From: Desulfitobacterium_A nosdiversum
Lineage (GTDB): Bacteria; Bacillota; Desulfitobacteriia; Desulfitobacteriales; Desulfitobacteriaceae
DNA: 64,000 nt
Assembly (NCBI RefSeq): GCF_049860565.1
Contig: NZ_CP172056.1
Location: forward strand, 1,860,001 to 1,924,000
Reading direction: 5' to 3'
In this document: positions 43,533 to 54,858 of the stretch, in pieces
How the letters are laid out: each line of letters starts with the position of its first letter
How positions within the stretch are numbered: the stretch's first letter is position 1
Notes under the pieces: model-generated
The model's input: the letters and a program-made list of their open reading frames with translations, nothing else
Database searches by the model: none
What the model was told of the DNA's origin: nothing
Position numbers and translations under genes: made by a program

Positions 43533-43558
43533 ATAAAAAAGGATGGGAGTTGAGTTTT

Positions 43559-44437
43559 ATGGGTTTAGGCCGGATTTTAACTGCAATGGTTACCCCGATG
43601 AATGACCAATTAGAAGTGGATTATGAAGAGACAAAGCGCCTGGCAACCTATTTGGTGGAACACGGATCCGATGGAATTGTTGTCTCGGGGACGACTGGAG
43701 AATCACCAACCTTAACGACAGAGGAAAAATTGGAATTATTTAAAGTCGTTAAAGAAACTGTCGGTAAAAATGTAACGGTTATCGCAGGAGTGGGTTCAAA
43801 CAATACTGCATCAAGTATCGAGATGGCTCGCCGAGCTGCGGATACGGGGGTTGACGGTCTGATGGCTGTTGTACCCTATTATAATAAGCCTTCACAAGAA
43901 GGAATATATCAGCATTTCCGGGCGATTGCTGAAGCGACGTCACTTCCAATCTTGCTCTACAATGTTCCAGGCCGGACATCAATCAATATGTTGCCCGAAA
44001 CAGTGCTTCGTTTAAGTGAGATCCCTAATATTGTTGCTTTGAAGGAAGCTTGTGGCGTCATGGATCAAGTCAGCGAACTTAAAAGAATTCTTCCTAAAGA
44101 TTTTGAGATTTTTAGTGGAGATGACTCTGTTACGCTGCCTATGCTCGCCCTCGGATGCAGCGGGATAATCAGTGTTGCCGCCCATGTTGTTGGCGATGAA
44201 ATGAAGAAGATGGTAGATGCATGGTTTGACGGTGATCCTGATACTGCACTGGAATGGCATCTAAAACTCATGCCCATTTTTAAGGGGATTTTTATCACTG
44301 CTAATCCTGTACCGATTAAGTTCTTAGTCAATGAAATGGGATTGAATGCAGGTAAGGTTCGCTTGCCTCTGGTTGATGCAACTCCTGATCAACAGAAGTT
44401 TTTAACAGAACTTTTAAAAAAGGTTAAAGAAAGCTAA
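43559..44437 (+). CDS. dapA: 4-hydroxy-tetrahydrodipicolinate synthase
   Basis: Condenses pyruvate and aspartate semialdehyde. Schiff-base K162 in ALKEACG, the tyrosine in LLYNVPGRTSINM and the GTTGESPTL loop are present. 292 residues. ATG 43559 follows GGGAG at 9 bases; TTG 43550 immediately abuts it. The last gene of the lysine cluster. Confidence 0.96.
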   Translation: MGLGRILTAMVTPMNDQLEVDYEETKRLATYLVEHGSDGIVVSGTTGESPTLTTEEKLELFKVVKETVGKNVTVIAGVGSNNTASSIEMARRAADTGVDGLMAVVPYYNKPSQEGIYQHFRAIAEATSLPILLYNVPGRTSINMLPETVLRLSEIPNIVALKEACGVMDQVSELKRILPKDFEIFSGDDSVTLPMLALGCSGIISVAAHVVGDEMKKMVDAWFDGDPDTALEWHLKLMPIFKGIFITANPVPIKFLVNEMGLNAGKVRLPLVDATPDQQKFLTELLKKVKES

Positions 44438-44531
44438 AGGTTTTTGAGCAAAAGATAAGTATTACTATATATTCTTTTCTTAAGGTAGATAAATATCAAT
44501 AAATATCAATTAGATTAAGTAAATATGGATA

Positions 44532-44575
44532 AATAATAAAATAAGCAGAAATTTTTCTGCTTATTTTATTATTTT
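44532..44575 (+). terminator. Long terminator after dapA
   Basis: Perfect 20-bp inverted repeat, arms 44532-44551 and 44554-44573. The core AAGCAGAAA/TTTCTGCTT is flanked by A-rich and T-rich tracts, so it can act in both directions. Confidence 0.85.
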
Positions 44576-44595
44576 GTACAGGATTCCAAGCTATC

Positions 44596-44624
44596 TTGCT
44601 AGTTTTGTGTTAAAGCGTTATAAT
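44596..44624 (+). promoter_or_regulatory. Promoter of the RNase J gene
   Basis: TTGCTA (44596-44601), 17 bases, TATAAT (44619-44624): a strong sigma-A match giving a leader of about 180 bases. Confidence 0.65.
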
Positions 44625-44811
44625 TCAGATAGATTAATTGTGCGGCTAGTTTCAAATATGATGCGTCGAAATACTGGCGAACACCAGGGGCGTTGTGTTT
44701 GTGTGGTATTTCGTTGTTTTGTTGTCTTTAGTTGCGTCTTATGAAACGCTATAACCTAAATTGGCACAATGTCACAAAATAATAGTAAAAAATTAACGGA
44801 GGTGTTAATAG

Positions 44812-46476
44812 TTGCCAAAAGAACATAAGGTCCAGATTATCCCGTTAGGCGGATTAGGTGAGATCGGTAAAAACATGACTGTAGTCCGCTATGATAATCA
44901 TATGGTATTGATTGATGCTGGGCTGGCCTTTCCAGACGATGAAATGCTCGGGATTGATGTTGTAATCCCAGATTACTCGTATCTGATTGAGCATAAAGAG
45001 ATGCTTTTGGGGATATTAGTTACACACGGACATGAAGATCACATTGGTGCGTTACCCTATTTACTGAAAGATTTTGATGTCCCTATTTTCGCGACACGGT
45101 TAACTTTAGGTTTGATCCAAACAAAACTTAAGGAAAGCAATTTAAATCAAATCAAAGCTACCGCCGTTCAGCCCCGGGATATGATTAAACTCGGACCATT
45201 TCGTATTGAATTTATACGAGTAAGCCATAGTATACCTGATTCGGTAGGAATTGCTATTCATACACCGCTAGGAACAATCGTTCATACGGGAGATTTCAAG
45301 ATTGATCATACACCTGTAACGGGTGATATCTTGGATATTCATAAGTTTTCTGAGCTGGGTGACAAAGGCGTACTTTGTTTAATGTCGGACAGTACCAATG
45401 TTGAACGCCCCGGGTTTACGATGTCTGAACGAAGAGTCGGGGAAATGTTCGAAGAATCGTTCAGGGTTGCCAAAGACCGGATTATCATTGCCAGCTTTGC
45501 TTCAAATGTTCATCGGATTCAACAGGCGATTCAAGCCGCATATAAAACGAATCGCAAAGTTGCTGTCGTAGGAAGAAGTATGGTTAATGTTGTAGCCATT
45601 GCCTCAGAATTGGGTTATCTTGATGTTCCCGAGGGAACGCTCATTGATGTAGATGAAATCGTCAATCTCCCTGGCAACCAGGCGTGTATTTTAACGACCG
45701 GAAGTCAAGGAGAACCGATGTCCGCTTTAACGCGTATGGCGATGAATGATCACCGTAGAGTTGAAATCCAGCCTGGTGATACTGTGATTATTTCGGCAAG
45801 CCCTATTCCCGGTAACGAAAAATCCATAGCGAGAACAATTGATCATTTATTTAAGCTCGGTGCAAACGTTATTTATGAATCGATCAACGGTGTGCATGTT
45901 TCCGGACATGCAAGCCAAGAAGAGCTCAAGCTGATGTTAAATATGGTTAGACCTCAATATTTCCTTCCTGTACATGGTGAGTATCGTATGCTGGTTAAAC
46001 ATACCCAACTGGCTGAGCAATTAGGAATACCTAAGGACAACATTTTCTTGGCTGAAAACGGGAGTATTATAGAATTCACCCGTCATGGGGCCAGCATTGC
46101 CGGAAAAGTTACGGCTGGGAAAATATTAATTGATGGTTTAGGCATAGGCGATGTTGGAAACATTGTGCTGAGAGATCGTAAACAGCTATCCCAGGATGGG
46201 ATACTGATTGTCGTTATGACCATCAGCCGTTCGACTGGAGCCATTGTTGCCGGACCTGATGTCGTGACGCGAGGCTTTGTCTATGTTCGTGAATCTGAAA
46301 CTATGCTTGACGAAGCTAAGGAAAAAGTCCGTCAGACGATGGCACGCTTAAGAGAGAGCCATGTGACTGAATGGGCTGTATTAAAAGGACAAGTGAGGGA
46401 TACGTTGAGTAAGCATTTTTATGAAAAAACTCGACGCCGCCCGATGATCCTGCCGATTATTCAGGAAATAGAATAG
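44812..46476 (+). CDS. rnj: Ribonuclease J
   Basis: Metallo-beta-lactamase/beta-CASP ribonuclease with endo- and 5'-3' exonuclease activity. Zinc motif THGHEDHIGALPYL near residue 63-76, VHTGDFKID, SDSTN, the beta-CASP motifs GRSMVNV and VSGHASQEELKLM, then PVHGEYRML. 554 residues, the standard length. TTG start, preceded by GGAGGTG. The lysine genes next to it parallel Bacillus rnjB. Confidence 0.95.
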   Translation: MPKEHKVQIIPLGGLGEIGKNMTVVRYDNHMVLIDAGLAFPDDEMLGIDVVIPDYSYLIEHKEMLLGILVTHGHEDHIGALPYLLKDFDVPIFATRLTLGLIQTKLKESNLNQIKATAVQPRDMIKLGPFRIEFIRVSHSIPDSVGIAIHTPLGTIVHTGDFKIDHTPVTGDILDIHKFSELGDKGVLCLMSDSTNVERPGFTMSERRVGEMFEESFRVAKDRIIIASFASNVHRIQQAIQAAYKTNRKVAVVGRSMVNVVAIASELGYLDVPEGTLIDVDEIVNLPGNQACILTTGSQGEPMSALTRMAMNDHRRVEIQPGDTVIISASPIPGNEKSIARTIDHLFKLGANVIYESINGVHVSGHASQEELKLMLNMVRPQYFLPVHGEYRMLVKHTQLAEQLGIPKDNIFLAENGSIIEFTRHGASIAGKVTAGKILIDGLGIGDVGNIVLRDRKQLSQDGILIVVMTISRSTGAIVAGPDVVTRGFVYVRESETMLDEAKEKVRQTMARLRESHVTEWAVLKGQVRDTLSKHFYEKTRRRPMILPIIQEIE

Positions 46477-46487
46477 AAGACTTAAAA

Positions 46488-46511
46488 AGAGGGGTTGTGC
46501 CCCTCTTTTTC
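46488..46511 (+). terminator. Terminator after RNase J
   Basis: AGAGGGG/CCCCTCT (46488-46494 with 46500-46506) with a 5-base loop and a T-run; flanking A and T tracts lengthen the stem. Confidence 0.9.
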
Positions 46512-46552
46512 TATGCCACGTGCATAATAAAAAGAATTTTGAAATATACTAG

Positions 46553-46582
46553 TTGACAATGACTCATATAGCATGGTAATAT
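46553..46582 (+). promoter_or_regulatory. rRNA operon promoter P1
   Basis: TTGACA (46553-46558), 18 bases, TAATAT (46577-46582). Confidence 0.65.
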
Positions 46583-46650
46583 ATCAAAGCGTCGCGGATA
46601 AAGCTAAAACAGAAAACCGCGAACTTTCGGGAAAATAGGAAAATTAACGG

Positions 46651-46679
46651 TTGACACGGATGTATCAATGGGTTAAAAT
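46651..46679 (+). promoter_or_regulatory. rRNA operon promoter P2
   Basis: TTGACA (46651-46656), 17 bases, TAAAAT (46674-46679): a near-consensus promoter. Confidence 0.8.
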
Positions 46680-46725
46680 GAGTTCTGTTGTCCCGACAGC
46701 TCAGAAATGAGCGGACAAAAAAGTA

Positions 46726-46754
46726 TTGACTTTCAAAAGTCAATCTGCTACAAT
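46726..46754 (+). promoter_or_regulatory. rRNA operon promoter P3
   Basis: TTGACT (46726-46731), 17 bases, TACAAT (46749-46754). Between it and 16S lie a hairpin (GTCGAAAG 46841-46848 with CTTTCGAC 46866-46873) and a boxA-like TCTTTGAAAACTAAACA (about 46898-46914) for antitermination. Confidence 0.8.
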
Positions 46755-46981
46755 GAAGACCCACGTGAGAACAATGTAAATTATTTATTAAATTCATGTA
46801 ATTTATAAAACTTTTGCGTGGAATGTAGTAAAAATTGTTGGTCGAAAGCTTAGTCATCCATGACACTTTCGACACTAGGAACATCGTGTTCCGTCGGTCT
46901 TTGAAAACTAAACAACAAGGAACAGCCAATGACTCGTCAATGAGTTAAAGATTATTTGAGCAATCAAATATCTTCATAAAT

Positions 46982-51786
<4,805 letters not shown>

Positions 51787-51877
51787 AAAACCGTAACTTC
51801 GGAAGAATCTAAAGACTTAAAAGAAACGAAAATCTGTGCAGTTTTGAGGGAACAGCGAAAGCTGAAAACTCAAAAGA

Positions 51878-51993
51878 TCTGGTGATAATGCCGGAGGGGT
51901 TCCACCCGTTCCCATACCGAACACGGAAGTTAAGACCTCCAGGGCTGAGGGTACTTGGACCGCAGGGTCCTGGGAGAGTAAGTCGTCGCCAGG
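51878..51993 (+). rRNA. rrf: 5S ribosomal RNA (normal copy)
   Basis: 116 bases; the 5' TCTGGTG pairs with the 3' CGCCAGG to form helix I. Loop C (CCCATACCGAAC), loop E strands and the helix IV tip are all standard. It is the third gene of the rRNA operon and the reference for the two altered copies downstream. Confidence 0.95.
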
Positions 51994-51999
51994 TAAGTA

Positions 52000-52042
52000 A
52001 AGCAGAGAGACCATCTGATAAAGATAGTCTCTTTGCTTTTTT
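52000..52042 (+). terminator. Terminator of the rRNA operon
   Basis: AAGCAGAGAGACCATCT pairs with AGATAGTCTCTTTGCTT around GATAA (one mismatch and one wobble), followed by a T-run. Confidence 0.85.
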
Positions 52043-52109
52043 ACTACGTAAAAAACTTCTGTTAGATTCTTTTTAGAAAGTGAATTTTTTGGGTCGGTTC
52101 CACCCGTTC

Positions 52110-52178
52110 GATCCGGCGCCGGTAAGTCATTCTTTGAAGTATGCGGCTTGGCCGAAAAGGTATACCATACCTTTTCGT
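52110..52178 (-). mobile_element. Hairpin insert 1 (loop C of the 5S copy)
   Basis: 69 bases between GTTC and ATACCGAAC. A stem with a long loop, CCGG-bulge-GCCG with CGGC-TTGG (52113-52121 with 52144-52151, two G-T pairs), abuts a tight perfect 11-bp stem (52153-52163 with 52167-52177). Relative to inserts 2 and 3 the two hairpins are in reverse order, so it reads on the minus strand, where it begins ACGAAAAGG. Whether it moves is unproven; mobile_element is the closest type. Confidence 0.55.
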
Positions 52179-52214
52179 ATACCGAACACGGAAGTTAAGA
52201 CCTCCAGGGCTGAG

Positions 52215-52284
52215 AAGAAAAGACATGGGGTGTCTTTTCTGGGCTAGCGCCATGGCTGGTTAAACATTCTAAGAGGCGCAGCCC
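52215..52284 (+). mobile_element. Hairpin insert 2 (loop E strand of the 5S copy)
   Basis: 70 bases. Perfect 10-bp tight stem AGAAAAGACA/TGTCTTTTCT (52216-52225 with 52231-52240) abutting a second stem GGGCT-A-GCGCC with GGCGC-AGCCC (52241-52251 with 52275-52284) that has one bulged A and a 23-base loop. Confidence 0.6.
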
Positions 52285-52298
52285 TACTTGGACCGCAG

Positions 52299-52367
52299 AC
52301 GAAACAATCCAGTGAATTGTTTCGCGGCCAGCGCTACAACTTAAGAGAATACATATTAGCGCGGCCT
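52299..52367 (+). mobile_element. Hairpin insert 3 (helix IV tip of the 5S copy)
   Basis: 69 bases. Perfect 9-bp stem CGAAACAAT/ATTGTTTCG (52300-52308 with 52316-52324), then GGCC-A-GCGCTA with TAGCGC-GGCC (52326-52336 with 52357-52366), again with one bulged A and a 20-base loop. Same architecture as insert 2. Confidence 0.6.
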
Positions 52368-52381
52368 TCCTGGGAGAGTAA

Positions 52382-52445
52382 TATCCACACGGCAGGAGTA
52401 TTCGTCAGCGGACGCCGTGTGGCGAAAGGCTCGTCCGCCTTTCGT
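52382..52445 (-). mobile_element. Hairpin insert 4 (near helix V of the 5S copy)
   Basis: 64 bases. Long-loop stem CCACACGGC/GCCGTGTGG (52385-52393 with 52414-52422, 20-base loop) abuts a tight stem CGAAAGGC/GCCTTTCG (52423-52430 with 52437-52444). On the minus strand it begins ACGAAAGGC and has the hairpin order of inserts 2 and 3. Confidence 0.6.
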
Positions 52446-52446
52446 G

Positions 52447-52510
52447 TCGCCAGGTAAGTAAAGCAAGGAGACCGTCTGATAAAGATGGTCTCTTTGCTTT
52501 ACTTACGGCG
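52447..52510 (+). terminator. Very long hairpin ending the interrupted 5S copy
   Basis: A 24-position stem (52454-52477 with 52483-52506, two G-T pairs) around GATAA extends, after a 2-base bulge, by CGCC/GGCG, so it includes the 3' end of the 5S copy. A run of eight Ts comes about 9 bases later. It corresponds to the rRNA operon terminator but is longer. Confidence 0.7.
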
Positions 52511-52538
52511 TAAAAACCTTTTTTTTGAGAGATCATTT

Positions 52539-52560
52539 GGGGTCGGTTCCACTCGTTCGA
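52539..52560 (+). pseudogene. Third, short 5S-derived fragment
   Basis: Matches the start of the interrupted copy (52091-52110) at 18 or more of 20 bases, including the same upstream GGGTC that differs from normal 5S. It then continues into sequence unrelated to 5S, at the same place where insert 1 enters the second copy. Confidence 0.55.
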
Positions 52561-52591
52561 GCCACACAATTAAGATTGTTATTGGGTATAT

Positions 52592-52642
52592 GTGTGTCCA
52601 ATATTGTCACCGGACAGTATCGTCACTCGGCATAGGTATTTT
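52592..52642. mobile_element. Possible insertion-sequence end (IS21-like terminal repeats)
   Basis: Two direct repeats, ATTGTCACCGG and ATCGTCACTCGG, start 22 bases apart (near 52603 and 52625), a layout typical of IS21-family ends. No transposase follows, so this would be only a remnant. Weak evidence. Confidence 0.25.
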
Positions 52643-52769
52643 GTGTGTTAATTACTAGATACAAGCTTTAAACATACAAAGAATTATGTTGAGATTTTAG
52701 GACGGAAATAATCCGATGTGGTAAACCTTTAGTACGTAAGCTGACAATGCGGACATATTTAATCATTTC

Positions 52770-52916
52770 TAAATCTTTTGATTACAATTCCTTAATTCAT
52801 ATGTTGTATGCTGAAAATAATAAAACATATAAGGGAAGGGAATAATGTGGCTCAGGAAATCGCAATAGTCGATCGGTTAATTGCCAGATTACTTCCATAC
52901 TGCTGTCGGAGAATAA
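52770..52916 (+). pseudogene. Decayed copy of the phnF 5' region
   Basis: The stretch from about 52770 to 52913 matches the region before and at the start of phnF (about 54775-54920), including the inverted repeat CATATGTT/AACATAT, the ribosome binding site and a GTG start at 52847. Translation begins MAQEIAIVDRLIAR, like phnF MAQKVEIVDWLIAQ, then a one-base deletion shifts the frame and it ends after about 34 codons. Confidence 0.75.
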
Positions 52917-53063
52917 ACGCCAGACTACACGAATCTCAGATTAGTAATTGAAGTGCATTCTGGTAGACAGAAAGATTTTAACTGGTTAATTACGGACTTT
53001 GAATGTAATTATTATGAAGGGACGTTAGATGTAATGATCATGTCGGAAGTATTATTGGGTTGA
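52917..53063 (+). pseudogene. Possible gene fragment, family not recognised
   Basis: A 48-codon frame without start codon encodes a protein-like sequence (RLVIEVHSGRQKDFNWLIT, then DFECNYYEGTLDVM) ending at a stop at 53061. It sits between the decayed phnF copy and the oxidoreductase gene and is probably the tail of a gene broken in the same rearrangement. Confidence 0.35.
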
Positions 53064-53098
53064 TATCATCCAAATCAAAGAAGTATTGGAGGATTCTT

Positions 53099-54058
53099 AT
53101 GAGAGCAATTACATATGCGAAATATGGTCCACCAGAGGTTCTTCAACTCAAAGAGGTAGAAAAACCGACTCCCAAGGACAACGAGGTTCTCATAAAAATA
53201 CATGCAACAACCGTAAATAGAACAGACTGTGGATTTCGAAAAGCTGAATATCTTATTGTTCGATTTATCAGTGGACTCTTTAGACCCAAAAAAAACATAT
53301 TAGGCAGTGAAATGGCTGGAGAGATTGAAGCAATCGGTAAAGATGTCAAAACATTTAAACCAGCCGATCAGGTTTTTGGATTAAGCACTTTTAATTTTGG
53401 AACACATGCGGAGTATATTTGTATACCCGAAACAGGTTCAATCACAACTAAGCCATTAAATATGTCCTATGAAGAAGCAGCTGCCGTCTGTGACGGGATG
53501 ATGTTGGCAATGACATACATCAGAAGAATAGATTTTAAGAATGTACAAAAGATTTTAATCAATGGAGCCTCTGGATCTATTGGTTCGGCATGTGTGCAAC
53601 TTGCTAAATATTATGGTGCTAAAATTACAGCAGTATGCAGTACCAAGAATTTAGAATTAGTTAAATCACTCGGTGCTGAAAAAGTAGTAAATTACACAAC
53701 AGAAGATTTTACAGAAGATGACGAAATGTATGATGTTGTTATTGATGCTGTTGGTAAAAGTTCGTTTTTTCACTGTAAGAAATTGCTAAAGCCAGGGGGA
53801 GTATACTATTCAACGGAACTTGGATTTTTATATCAGAATATTTTTTTAGCACTGTTGACTCCATTATTCAGTAATAAAAAAGTTAGGTTTCCGATTCCAA
53901 AAGACAGTAAAGAAGATATAGTATTCTTCAAAGAACTTATTGAAGCGGGAAATTATAAAGCGATCATTGATAAACGTTACCCATTGGAACAAATTATTGA
54001 GGCCACTCGGTATGTCGAAACAGGGCAAAAAACAGGAAATGTTGTAATAATCATTTGA
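53099..54058 (+). CDS. NAD(P)-dependent quinone-oxidoreductase-like alcohol dehydrogenase (MDR family)
   Basis: 319 residues. The N-terminal GroES-like domain (MRAITYAKYGPPEVLQLKEV, LGSEMAGEIEAIGKDV) and the Rossmann domain (ILINGASGSIGSACVQLAKY) place it in the zinc-free quinone oxidoreductase branch of medium-chain dehydrogenases; the catalytic zinc cysteines are absent. ATG 53099 has GGAGGA upstream. Substrate unknown. It lies in the segment bracketed by the two phnF 5' copies and looks like an accessory insertion. AT-richer codon use than the core genes fits that. Confidence 0.88.
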   Translation: MRAITYAKYGPPEVLQLKEVEKPTPKDNEVLIKIHATTVNRTDCGFRKAEYLIVRFISGLFRPKKNILGSEMAGEIEAIGKDVKTFKPADQVFGLSTFNFGTHAEYICIPETGSITTKPLNMSYEEAAAVCDGMMLAMTYIRRIDFKNVQKILINGASGSIGSACVQLAKYYGAKITAVCSTKNLELVKSLGAEKVVNYTTEDFTEDDEMYDVVIDAVGKSSFFHCKKLLKPGGVYYSTELGFLYQNIFLALLTPLFSNKKVRFPIPKDSKEDIVFFKELIEAGNYKAIIDKRYPLEQIIEATRYVETGQKTGNVVIII

Positions 54059-54127
54059 TGAAGTAAGAAGATAAAGGACAGAAACTTAAGGATTAGTATT
54101 AATTTGTGGATTGGAGGTTATAGGGGT

Positions 54128-54730
54128 TTGAATAGGAAAATAGGAATATACTCATCAGTTTTAACTTTAATGGCCGTACTTGGATTTGCGCTTTGTATGA
54201 TCATAGGAAGTGATTTTGGAAGCTATATTTCAAGCATGTTTATCGCTTGGGGATTTGTTCCGATGATTTGCTCATTTGCTTCATACAGTGAAAAGGAAAC
54301 AAAAGCCTTTAGTTATACGGCCATAGCTTTTGCCGCCGTTTATACGGTATTGATTATGGTAGTATATTTTGCACAACTAACTGCGGTACGTCTTCTGGAA
54401 CTCAGCAATCAAGCGTCTCAAATATTGAATTATAAAAGTTTCGGGCTGTTTTTCAGTTATGATTTGTTAGGATATGCCTTTATGGCTTTAGCCACTTTTT
54501 TTATTTCATTTACAATTCAAGCGACGACTAAATCGGACAAATGGCTAAAAGCACTTCTATTAATTCATGGGATTTTCTCGGTGTCTTGTGTGATATTGCC
54601 AATGCTAGGAGTTTTCAAAGCAGATATGGCTGGTGGAGATTTAATTGGAATATTGGTATTGGAATTTTGGTGTGCTTATTTCGCTCCTGTATGTATCCTT
54701 TCTTATTTGTATTTTAGAAGAAAGCAGTAA
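54128..54730 (+). CDS. Membrane protein of unknown function, six segments
   Basis: 200 residues with six hydrophobic segments spread over the whole length (about 8-28, 33-52, 62-84, 110-130, 142-160, 170-192). I do not recognise the family with certainty. TTG 54128 is favoured with GGAGGT 9 bases upstream; GTG 54104 would add eight residues but has no ribosome binding site. It is 69 bases after the oxidoreductase and probably cotranscribed. Confidence 0.65.
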   Translation: MNRKIGIYSSVLTLMAVLGFALCMIIGSDFGSYISSMFIAWGFVPMICSFASYSEKETKAFSYTAIAFAAVYTVLIMVVYFAQLTAVRLLELSNQASQILNYKSFGLFFSYDLLGYAFMALATFFISFTIQATTKSDKWLKALLLIHGIFSVSCVILPMLGVFKADMAGGDLIGILVLEFWCAYFAPVCILSYLYFRRKQ

Positions 54731-54810
54731 GTTTATAGGTATTATTTATTATTCAGAAGCGTTTATTCGATTTAACAATTACTAAATCTTTTATTTATGG
54801 TTCCTTAATC

Positions 54811-54844
54811 CATATGTTGTAAGCTGAAAATAGTTAAACATATG
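54811..54844 (+). promoter_or_regulatory. Inverted repeat before phnF
   Basis: CATATGTT (54811-54818) and AACATATG (54837-54844), 18 bases apart, right before the ribosome binding site. The same repeat is preserved in the decayed copy (52798-52830), which suggests it is a functional operator or leader hairpin. Confidence 0.45.
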
Positions 54845-54858
54845 AGAGAAGGGATATT

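Larger units (their letters stand above)
44438..44811. other. 374-bp intergenic region dapA-RNase J
   Basis: No open reading frame. From left to right it holds an AT-rich stretch with the direct repeat AAATATCAAT twice (44487-44508), a long symmetrical terminator, a good sigma-A promoter and a leader of about 180 bases without an obvious known riboswitch. Confidence 0.7.
52096..52453 (+). pseudogene. 5'-truncated 5S rRNA copy interrupted by four hairpin inserts
   Basis: Five blocks match the normal 5S gene in order: 52096-52109, 52179-52214, 52285-52298, 52368-52381 and from 52446 into the 3' flank. Between them are inserts of 69, 70, 69 and 64 bases, at positions equivalent to nucleotides 35-36, 73-74, 89-90 and 105-107 of the normal 116-base gene; each replaces 2-3 bases. 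The first about 20 bases of 5S, which form the 5' strand of helix I and half of helix II, are missing, so a standard 5S fold cannot close. I call it a pseudogene, but expanded 5S rRNAs are known in some Clostridia, and a functional or processed RNA cannot be excluded. Confidence 0.75.

Noticed and set aside
44631..44811. Known riboswitch in the RNase J leader
   Set aside because: No lysine, SAM or other riboswitch core motif could be recognised in the T-rich leader.
52105..52121. CCCGTTCGATCCGG resembling a tRNA T-arm
   Set aside because: The GTTC belongs to the 5S block and the rest to insert 1; no acceptor, D or anticodon arms can be found around it.
54104..54127. GTG 54104 as the start of the membrane protein
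   Set aside because: It overlaps its own putative ribosome binding site; TTG 54128 is correctly spaced from GGAGGT.
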